64,000 bases of DNA from Piezodorus guildinii (taxonomy: Eukaryota > Arthropoda > Insecta > Hemiptera > Pentatomidae), in contig CM041294.1 of the NCBI GenBank assembly GCA_023052935.1, positions 42,245,736 through 42,309,735 on the forward strand, in the 5' to 3' direction. The notes below the pieces were generated by a model. That model did no database searches and was not told the origin of the DNA. It saw only the letters and a program-made list of their open reading frames with translations. Shown here one piece after another: positions 55,185 to 64,000 of this stretch. Every line of letters starts with the position of its first letter. The stretch's first letter is position 1. The translations under genes and the position numbers were made by a program.

Positions 55185-55808
55185 AAAAAATAAAAATAAA
55201 CTTTATTCACATATTTACATATTGACAAAATATTAACAATGATTTTGGATGAGTCATCCTTACAATCAGAAAATATTTTTGTTTTTTTGTGATTATAGTA
55301 CATTAGCCTAATGGCAAACATATGGTGAAAAATTGAGGTTACTTTGCGATTGTAGGAAAAATTATACAAAAAACCTACGCATAAAAACTACACATAAAAT
55401 AATTGAGAATACATAAAATATTTAAAGATACATGAAATAATTGAAAATACATAAAATAATTGAAAATACATGAAATAATTGAAAATACGTAAATGAATAG
55501 AAAATACATATATAATTGAAAATTATAAAATTTATAACATAAGAAAGTAAGTTAATTTAATAATACATGTTTTGTTCTCTTATGAGTATATCGTTTTAGT
55601 GAAAATTTATTGTAATTACCGATTTCTTTTATTAATGGGTTTTTAGAGACTGGAGTTTTACTGAAGTAAGAAGCTGTTTGTGAATGGACAAGTTGTTTGA
55701 TTGTAGGAAGCTGCAAGTCTTGGAGCATTGATGATATTTTCGTGTATCGGGGGAAATTATTAATTATCCGCATTGACAAGTTTTGAATTCTCTCGAGTTT
55801 ATGCAAAG
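55185..55808 (-). mobile_element. 5'-truncated Jockey-like LINE with target duplication
   Basis: The 84-codon frame 55,806-55,552 (KLERIQNLSMRIINNFPRYT, LQDLQLPTIKQLVHSQTASY) is the C-terminal tail of a Jockey-type ORF2. 3' UTR and A-rich tail reach 55,185. Flanks CTCGGTTAATAA (55,173-55,184) and CTCGGTCAATAA (55,809-55,820) form a 12-bp target repeat with one change. Second copy at 6,505. Confidence 0.85.
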
Positions 55809-55820
55809 CTCGGTCAATAA

Positions 55821-56650
55821 TGTTTACATGTTAAAAGACAGGATTAGTTTAGGTGCTTTTAACCATCAGTTTAAACTGATATTCCTTATCTTTAAGTGGT
55901 ATTTTGCCTTGCTCATTTCTTATTTAATGATTTTTTATGAAAATCCACTGCTCAGGTGGTTAACATAATTTGCTGTGTGTATGATTATAATGCCTTAGGA
56001 GAAAGCACCGTAAATGGTTTGCTCGGTTCAAAATTATAAATTTTGACTTGAAAGACAAGAAGCACTTGGGTCGTCCTTTAATTGTTGTTAACCAAATTCA
56101 ACCAAAATGGTGAAAGATAGCTACATGTAATAAATATAAATGGGCTATTTATAATTGATTAAAAATATTTACATGAATCTAAAGTTTTTTATTATAATAA
56201 ATATTAAAAAACGTTACGAAATTATTTAACAACCCAATACATTGACATTTCTTTGACTACCACAGAAAAATGTGCTGTTTATCCATGCCAGGAGACTAGA
56301 AGATAAAATGTCATCTTCTCAAGAATAGAAAAGAATAACGGTATAAAAACCGTGTCAAATACAAACGGAACCACAATAAACAGATTTTAACGCAGACTTG
56401 TATAATATTTTGTGTAAGTTCATAATTTATCAAAAAAAGTTTCATTTTTTAATTTGAAATATTTTATGACATTTCAACTGTGAATGCAAATATTCCTTTG
56501 TTCTCTGGAAGCCAAGGCCGTATCACTTAAAAAGACGAGGTTAGTGACCAATTTTATAAATTTTATTAGCTTCATGTAAAAGGGCTTTGGATTCGTAATG
56601 CTATGAAATAATTTAAAGTAACATTAAACTGAAGAACCAAGTTTTGTCTT
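55821..56650. other. Intergenic stretch, nothing recognised
   Basis: No supported gene. Confidence 0.35.
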
Positions 56651-58963
56651 TGCCTTTGTACGATATTGACATTACTTGGAATTGGAATCGAGGAAAGTGA
56701 AAAGGGGCAATGAAATGATTTAAAATTTGAATTTAAGTTATTTAAATGAAAAGGTGATATGGGGCAATGGAGGTGATGTAAGGCGTAAAAAGTTAACTTA
56801 AAGGTTATGGGAGAAGGAGAGTGGGAAGACCTCAGCTCTGAGGGATGGAGTGTCAACGGTTTATCTTGTCGTGGACTCCATGGTGGCTATGAACAGAGAA
56901 GACAAGTGGACCAAGCTGCACGAGCATTCGACTCTAAAGGAGTTTCAGCGGTATTAGAAGTTTTGGAGATATTATTTGTGCAGAGTTTGTAGATTTAACC
57001 AGAAAATAAATAAAATAACAATATATTGGAGTTACAAGCGAAACTTTATTTAGAAGGGGAAGAAGTTGAAGGAACCGAAAAGATGAAAAATAAACATATT
57101 AAATATATGGTAAACATGTTATGATGCTGTATTTCTCAAATTCTATATGACTTATTTGAAACTTAAGGTACGGATCTATAATACACAACGCTGAATAAGC
57201 GAGCACGTTAAGCACTTCATACAGGGTCATCTAGAAAAAACGTTACAAAGTATCCTACTTATAAGTTTAGTTTTTAACTTTGCATTTCATATTAATCATC
57301 TCGTTTATCTTGATAATCAATATAGTTCCACATTGTCTCTGCAAGCTTACAGCCTTTCGACGTATTTGATCAAAGACTTTCTTATGGGAACAGAACTCGG
57401 TCATAAAGAGAGGATTGCCGTTCCTAAACTGTATTTTTTTTTTTTTTTTTTTTTTTAAGATAACCGCTGAAATATTTAGAAATTTACCCGTTGGAAAAGG
57501 TGAAGAGTAACTCAGCCCCACCTTGATCACTCTGTGCGTGTCCATGGTAGATCCATACAGTTATATAGCCATACATTCCCCTGCGTTGCTGAAAGGCGAC
57601 TAGGTTACAATGATAGTGTTTATTTGGAGAAGTTTATTACCGTTATTTACGAGGAGCGGTCAACGGTACACTAACACTGATACGGAGGTCAAGGAGACCT
57701 CTATGGCAGGGCGAGATCTTGCCAGCCTGTTATCTCTCTTGATTAGCCTTTCTCTCGTATAACGTGCTATTTGTGTCTATATCATCTCTTAATATGCTAT
57801 AGATAGAATTTTCTTATCTCCTAGTGTTTGGATTTACATTCTTACTGCATACCGATATCCGGTTTGCGTATTTAGAAACCGCCTTATTTTTAAAAAAATA
57901 CACATTATAGACCTACCTTGTAATATATTACATATAATTAAGATCCCCACGGATTCTAAACTCGAGATATTACATACTATTAACGATTATCACTCCATGT
58001 CTATACGTTACGCTTTTATTTGAAACGGCAAACCGACGTTGATTGACAAATACGATTCCGTTAAAGGATATTCGGAGGTAACGTTCTTGCCTTCTTAACA
58101 CGTTTACGCCGGCACCGATATAATGGTCTTCGCTCTATGAGGCGGCTCTTGAATCAAGCCGCGTTTCAATCTGCACGTTATATAATACGTTGTTAATTAT
58201 AATCGTAATAAAAAAGTGTTTACAATAATACAATAAATAAACCTTAATTGTTTTTTTTTTTAATTTTTAACCTCTAATAACATAATCGGACCCCACTGGT
58301 GATACACGCTGCCGATATACAGTAGTGCGGGCCACTGGTGCACGCGCCGCCGTGAACATGGTATTGAAAAGGTTCTGATTTATGAAATGATATATACTTT
58401 TTTATTGCATTTTTATTTATTTTCGGATTAAATTTCCATATTATTTTTCTTAATTTATATATTATTCCATAAAAAATATTAACCATCTTTAAGTTTCGTT
58501 TTTTAAAAAGTTTCTTACTGTAAATATTAATAAGGCAATTTCATTTTTTAATTTGTACCCAAACGTTAATTAAAAGTTTTTATTGGTTTCTAAACTTTTA
58601 CGTTTCTCTGTTAGTCCGCATTTTTTCAAACATGGTAACCAATTACAACTTATAAGTTATTATAATTTTTTGTGAGGTTTTCAATTTTAAAAAGCAAAAT
58701 AAAACAATTCTTTTTTAACTCGAACTTTTTTAAATTTCCAACTTAGTTTCCTACGGGTAGGATCTTGATTACGTGGACGTTGCGGAAAAGAATTTTTAAT
58801 TTTTCTGTGGAAGATTAAGGTAACCTGTTCTTATTAGTTCTTCTTACACGAGAAAAGAAATAAAAAAAAATGTTGTAATAGAGTCAAATCAAAGCTTTTT
58901 TCTTCTTATTTTACAATATTAGGAACATTCAGTATCTTGTATTATTTTTTCATATTTTTAATG
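56651..58963 (+). repeat. 2.3-kb tandem duplication, unit 1
   Basis: 2,313 bp, head-to-tail with 58,964-61,278. Contains short frames (for example 56,807-56,992 plus and 57,267-57,545 minus) that are identical in both units but carry no recognised domain. Includes a T run at 57,428-57,457. Confidence 0.95.
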
Positions 58964-61278
58964 TGCCTTTGTACGATATTGACATTACTTGGAATTGGAA
59001 TCGAGGAAAGTGAAAAGGGGCAATGAAATGATTTAAAATTTGAATTTAAGTTATTTAAATGAAAAGGTGATATGGGGCAATGGAGGTGATGTAAGGCGTA
59101 AAAAGTTAACTTAAAGGTTATGGGAGAAGGAGAGTGGGAAGACCTCAGCTCTGAGGGATGGAGTGTCAACGGTTTATCTTGTCGTGGACTCCATGGTGGC
59201 TATGAACAGAGAAGACAAGTGGACCAAGCTGCACGAGCATTCGACTCTAAAGGAGTTTCAGCGGTATTAGAAGTTTTGGAGATATTATTTGTGCAGAGTT
59301 TGTAGATTTAACCAGAAAATAAATAAAATAACAATATATTGGAGTTACAAGCGAAACTTTATTTAGAAGGGGAAGAAGTTGAAGGAACCGAAAAGATGAA
59401 AAATAAACATATTAAATATATGGTAAACATGTTATGATGCTGTATTTCTCAAATTCTATATGACTTATTTGAAACTTAAGGTACGGGATCTATAATACAC
59501 AACGCTGAATAAGCGAGCACGTTAAGCACTTCATACAGGGTCATCTAGAAAAAACGTTACAAAGTATCCTACTTATAAGTTTAGTTTTTAACTTTGCATT
59601 TCATATTAATCATCTCGTTTATCTTGATAATCAATATAGTTCCACATTGTCTCTGCAAGCTTACAGCCTTTCGACGTATTTGATCAAAGACTTTCTTATG
59701 GGAACAGAACTCGGTCATAAAGAGAGGATTGCCGTTCCTAAACTGTATTTTTTTTTTTTTTTTTTTTTTTAAGATAACCGCTGAAATATTTAGAAATTTA
59801 CCCGTTGGAAAAGGTGAAGAGTAACTCAGCCCCACCTTGATCACTCTGTGCGTGTCCATGGTAGATCCATACAGTTATATAGCCATACATTCCCCTGCGT
59901 TGCTGAAAGGCGACTAGGTTACAATGATAGTGTTTATTTGGAGAAGTTTATTACCGTTATTTACGAGGAGCGGTCAACGGTACACTAACACTGATACGGA
60001 GGTCAAGGAGACCTCTATGGCAGGGCGAGATCTTGCCAGCCTGTTATCTCTCTTGATTAGCCTTTCTCTCGTATAACGTGCTATTTGTGTCTATATCATC
60101 TCTTAATATGCTATAGATAGAATTTTCTTATCTCCTAGTGTTTGGATTTACATTCTTACTGCATACCGATATCCGGTTTGCGTATTTAGAAACCGCCTTA
60201 TTTTTAAAAAAATACACATTATAGACCTACCTTGTAATATATTACATATAATTAAGATCCCCACGGATTCTAAACTCGAGATATTACATACTATTAACGA
60301 TTATCACTCCATGTCTATACGTTACGCTTTTATTTGAAACGGCAAACCGACGTTGATTGACAAATACGATTCCGTTAAAGGATATTCGGAGGTAACGTTC
60401 TTGCCTTCTTAACACGTTTACGCCGGCACCGATATAATGGTCTTCGCTCTATGAGGCGGCTCTTGAATCAAGCCGCGTTTCAATCTGCACGTTATATAAT
60501 ACGTTGTTAATTATAATCGTAATAAAAAAGTGTTTACAATAATACAATAAATAAACCTTAATTGTTTTTTTTTTTAATTTTTAACCTCTAATAACATAAT
60601 CGGACCCCACTGGTGATACACGCTGCCGATATACAGTAGTGCGGGCCACTGGTGCACGCGCCGCCGTGAACATGGTATTGAAAAGGTTCTGATTTATGAA
60701 ATGATATATACTTTTTTATTGCATTTTTATTTATTTTCGGATTAAATTTCCATATTATTTTTCTTAATTTATATATTATTCCATAAAAAATATTAACCAT
60801 CTTTAAGTTTCGTTTTTTAAAAAGTTTCTTACTGTAAATATTAATAAGGCAATTTCATTTTTTAATTTGTACCCAAACGTTAATTAAAAGTTTTTATTGG
60901 TTTCTAAACTTTTACGTTTCTCTGTTAGTCCGCATTTTTTCAAACATGGTAACCAATTACAACTTATAAGTTATTATAATTTTTTGTGAGGTTTTCAATT
61001 TTAAAAAGCAAAATAAAACAATTCTTTTTTAACTCGAACTTTTTTAAATTTCCAACTTAGTTTCCTACGGGTAGGATCTTGATTACGTGGACGTTGCGGA
61101 AAAGAATTTTTAATTTTTCTGTGGAAGATTAAGGTAACCTGTTCTTATTAGTTCTTCTTACACGAGAAAAGAAATAAAAAAAAAATGTTGTAATAGAGTC
61201 AAATCAAAGCTTTTTTCTTCTTATTTTACAATATTAGGAACATTCAGTATCTTGTATTATTTTTTCATATTTTTAATG
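58964..61278 (+). repeat. 2.3-kb tandem duplication, unit 2
   Basis: Nearly identical to unit 1. Seen differences are single-base length changes: TACGGATCT against TACGGGATCT (about 57,170 and 59,485), and one extra A in the run near 61,178. Confidence 0.95.
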
Positions 61279-61317
61279 TTAAATCCGATATATTATTTAA
61301 TCAATATTTTTACCCAT

Positions 61318-61649
61318 ATTAAATATTTTTTTTAAATAGATAATGATTATTAACGTTGAAAAGTTACTCGCATCTTGACAGTGTTATATTAAACAATACA
61401 TCATGAACATATGTTTTTTTAAATGTAGAAACCCCATTTTAAGAAATTAAACATTATTAATATTTAAAGTTTAAAAAGTATTAAATATTTAAAATTAAAC
61501 TTTAAATATTAATAATGTTTAATTTCTTAAAATGGAGTTTCTACATTTATAAAACAAATGTTCATGATGTATTGTTTAATATAACACTATCAAGATGCGA
61601 GTAACTTTTCATCGTTAATAATCATTATCTATTTCTTAAAAATATTAAT
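61318..61649. repeat. Foldback/MITE-like inverted repeat
   Basis: Arms 61,318-61,472 and 61,497-61,649 (about 154 bp each) around a 24-nt spacer. Examples: AGTTACTCGCATCTTGA against TCAAGATGCGAGTAACT; AATACATCATGAACAT against ATGTTCATGATGTATT. No coding content or ribozyme core. Target duplication not clear. Confidence 0.85.
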
Positions 61650-61894
61650 CATAATAATTAACTGTTGACGTTACAAGGACTTCGACAAACATTTTATCAT
61701 ATGAAGAATTTTTTTTGTTTATTGTTTTTTATTATGAACCTCTATAATGGACTAAATAAAAACAAAAAACTTAAACCATCCATAAAACAATATAATAACT
61801 AAATTGTATCCTTCGAGTTATGACTTGGAAATCGTACATTTCCTAAAACTTTGAAACGCTCATTTAATGTTTTAGTATTAGTTCACGATATCTG

Positions 61895-62115
61895 TGTCCC
61901 TTTTCCTCTCTCTCAGTCTACAGTGCTTTTTTTACCAGTGACGCGGCTAGGAGAGAAAAACTGGGATCTCCGAGAGTCATGCCATCCCACACAAATACGG
62001 TCGTACCGTGTGAACAAATCCTACTTCTTCCTCCCCCAAAACTATCTCATCGTTAATTATATACATACTGTTCAATATTCCTTTAAATTGTTAATAAAAG
62101 TAATAATATAAGTAA
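61895..62115 (+). repeat. Jockey 3' UTR-like fragment
   Basis: ACCAGTGACGCGGCTAGGAG at 61,934-61,953 differs from the conserved 3' UTR 20-mer at two positions. Following GGGATCTCCGAGAGTC and an AATAAAAG near the end fit a diverged 3' end. Confidence 0.5.
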
Positions 62116-62535
62116 TTATCAATTCAATGATGCGGCTCGTAGGGCCGCAATTAGTTCTTATTGGCTCACAATATGATTATTTTTTTTTTATTTTAAGGTA
62201 TGTGGAGTAATTCTTAAACTAAATTACCTGTAACGTTTTAAGTAATATTCAGTGATTTTTATGTAAATAATAATTGTTGAAGAAGAAAACCTATAAGTGG
62301 CACACGATTTAATTTATTTACTTCGTTAAAAATTTAGCAACATATTTCAAAAGTAACCCAGGTTATAAAACAGAAGTAAAGGTATGGCAATGATGCACAA
62401 AAGTGTTATAAATATGAATTATTAGCAAGATAATATCCTTAATTTATTAACTAGCACTGAAAAAAATAATAATGACCCTCTTTAAATGAACAACTGAAGA
62501 AGCGGAGAATCGTCCAAACAAAATTGAAGAAATAT
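62116..62535. other. Intergenic stretch, nothing recognised
   Basis: No supported gene. Confidence 0.35.
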
Positions 62536-62546
62536 GAGATTTTCTG

Positions 62547-62843
62547 GGGGAGCCCGTGGCTGAGTGGCTAGCGCGCTAGTTTCTCATGCTACAGGTTGCG
62601 AGTTCGAATCCCAGTACCGGCGGGGCTTCCATAATGATGTAATTAAATGGGGATTCACTTGCAGCCTCTCCCCCGGGTATGTGAGACCCGTCAGCCAAAT
62701 GGTGGCCACTCACAAAATTAGGCGTAGGGAGTGATGACCCTACACTACGAATTTCATCGTGAAACGCGAGTGTAATCTCCCAGGAGATCACACCGCGAGG
62801 CCCAGAGCCTGCACGGCCTGTCGCGCCACTGAAAAAAAAAGAA
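62547..62843 (+). mobile_element. SINE family 2, full-length
   Basis: GGGGAGCCCGTGGCTGAGTG with A-box TGGCTAGCGCGCTAG-like, B-box GAGTTCGAATCCC, body GTGAGACCCGTCAGCC, end TGTCGCGCCACTG plus A-rich tail. Perfect 11-bp target duplication GAGATTTTCTG at 62,536-62,546 and 62,844-62,854. The head looks like a Leu- or Ser-type tRNA. Confidence 0.9.
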
Positions 62844-63083
62844 GAGATTTTCTGTAGTTTTAATTTTATTTGCTAACAAAAATATCTTTCATAAAATGCC
62901 AACACTAATCCGAGCGTGCCTTGTGAAAAAATGCAAACCCTTTTTCCTTTCTATCTTATCGTCAGATTTGTAAATAGCATTCAATATTAAATTTATTTTT
63001 AAAATTTCTAATTTAAGTATAACCAGTAATAAAATAAGCAATAATCAGTTCAATTAACCTTCTGGTATAACATGATATGAATT

Positions 63084-63130
63084 ATATTGAGGATGTATAG
63101 TCGACTGTAGAAACTATTATAGGTGGAAAT
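63084..63130 (-). repeat. Penelope-type terminal repeat, outer fragment
   Basis: GGATGTATAGTCGACTGTAG and AGGTGGAAATAATC are the reverse complement of 8,440-8,485. A further scrap, CTGAGCCATGTCCAAGCATA, lies at 63,345-63,364. Confidence 0.7.
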
Positions 63131-63398
63131 AATCGTGTGCTATATTATTGTGATAATGAATTTTTTTTTTATAGTAGTGACAATGATAACATTTTAAATA
63201 AAACATAAAATATACCAACATGCCTAAATATTTTGATACAAATAATGATAATATCATAAACAATATGATGATGATAAGCATAAAAACAAAACTTTAGACT
63301 TTAATATAGAAGTAAAAAAAAAAAAAAATACAAACGTACCTTTACTGAGCCATGTCCAAGCATAAACTGAGGAAAACCGAAAACATAAGTTGTATGGT

Positions 63399-63553
63399 GA
63401 GGGGGGAGGGGGTTGTAAAAACCCCTGACGGTATGTACATACTTTGTTTTTGTTTTTCCTTTATGTAATTTTGTAAAACTATTATAAAAAGACAAGCTGT
63501 AGTATTTATATTTAGAGGGAAAACCGTCAGGGGTTTTTAAACCCCCCCCCCTC
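63399..63553. repeat. Short MITE-like element with G-rich terminal inverted repeats
   Basis: Left GAGGGGGGAGGGGG then AAAAACCCCTGACGGT (to 63,432); right ACCGTCAGGGGTTTTT then a C-run ending CTC (63,522-63,553). Total 155 bp, spacer about 90 bp. No coding content. Confidence 0.75.
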
Positions 63554-64000
63554 TATAGATAATAACAAATTTATATCATTAATAAAAGACTCTGCTAACA
63601 CAAAACGTTTGATGGCGGTACTGTCTTTTGCTATATAGACATATTTTTTTCCAAGTATATAAAATTTTCTAAAAATAGTCGCTCCTAAAAATTTTCCTTT
63701 CTTAAATACAGCAAATATAGCTTTTATTTGTTTATTGATTTTTATCGAGGTGTACCTTATTGTCATGTTTGCGAATTGATACGAATATCCCTTTAATTTT
63801 TCCGAATTAACTCCTGCCATAAAAAATATCTAAACTTTAAATTCCTGTATTAATATCGAATTTTGATCAAAGACGCCTGCCATGACCCGTATAACGTTAG
63901 AGGTAGATATAATCCCTTCGGTTACTTAACCTATAACTGGAGCGGAAGATGAAAGGGGCCTGCGCAGGCGTCAAAACGTCTTACCCTTCGCTTGGGCTTT
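63554..64000. other. Intergenic stretch, nothing recognised
   Basis: The minus frame at 63,820-63,527 has no recognised domain and overlaps the MITE end, so it is not called. Confidence 0.35.

Noticed and set aside
56807..56992. 61-codon frame MGEGEWEDLSSEGW present in both 2.3-kb units
   Set aside because: Duplication is recent, so identity says nothing about selection; no family recognised.
63527..63820. 97-codon minus-strand frame
   Set aside because: Overlaps the MITE terminal repeat, no recognised domain, composition as expected for AT-rich chance frames.
1..64000. CRISPR array or prokaryotic operon structure
   Set aside because: No regularly spaced short repeats; content is plainly eukaryotic.

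Overview
The window looks like an AT-rich arthropod (probably insect) nuclear genome segment. No host protein gene is recognised with confidence. Nearly everything identifiable is mobile DNA: Jockey-type, CR1/L2-like and RTE-like non-LTR retrotransposons, three families of tRNA-headed SINEs, a Penelope-like element with hammerhead-ribozyme-bearing terminal repeats, a deleted mariner, foldback/MITE-like units, and several direct duplications of 0.4-2.3 kb. Jockey gags with the PRE_C2HC and zinc-knuckle architecture, mariner and Penelope elements together point to an arthropod. The species cannot be read from the sequence.

Layout. 1-2.9 kb: Jockey element (-) whose gag start is fused in frame to the middle of its endonuclease. 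3.7-4.2 kb: gag remnant (-). 4.7-5.1 kb: palindromic element with hammerhead-like motifs. 5.7-6.0 kb: RTE-like 3' end with target duplications. 6.5-8.5 kb: Jockey-like 3' end (-), then a Penelope GIY-YIG fragment (-) abutting an inverted ribozyme-bearing terminal repeat. 8.5-12.65 kb: CR1/L2-like element with a 929-codon ORF2 and a duplicated leader. 12.65-18 kb: SINE pieces and a repeat pair that gives both the filled and the empty state of one insertion site. 18.3-25.9 kb: SINEs, a decayed LINE, a Jockey 3' end, an old tandem repeat, and a possible small TATA-driven gene. 26-33 kb: Penelope derivative, SINEs, a CR1 remnant. 33.5-42.8 kb: an old tandem duplication, then a young Jockey element flanked on both sides by the same 2,081-bp sequence. 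42.9-44.4 kb: a cluster of foldback elements with hammerhead-like motifs. 46.2-46.9 kb: deleted mariner. 48.5-51.9 kb: Jockey fragments. 53-55.8 kb: RTE-like and Jockey-like 3' ends. 56.65-61.28 kb: a 2.3-kb tandem duplication. 61.3-63.6 kb: MITEs and a SINE.

The elements do not form a pathway. The autonomous candidates are the Jockey copy at 36.6-40.7 kb (intact ORF2, 5'-truncated gag) and the CR1/L2-like element at 8.5-12.65 kb. SINEs and truncated copies show poly(A) or (TTA)n tails and target-site duplications expected of target-primed reverse transcription. The two observations most worth checking are the 2,081-bp duplication that exactly bounds the young Jockey insertion, and the 243-bp palindrome at 43,331-43,573, which carries two head-to-head hammerhead motifs between perfect 16-bp direct repeats. 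All comparisons were made by eye; no alignment or database search was run.
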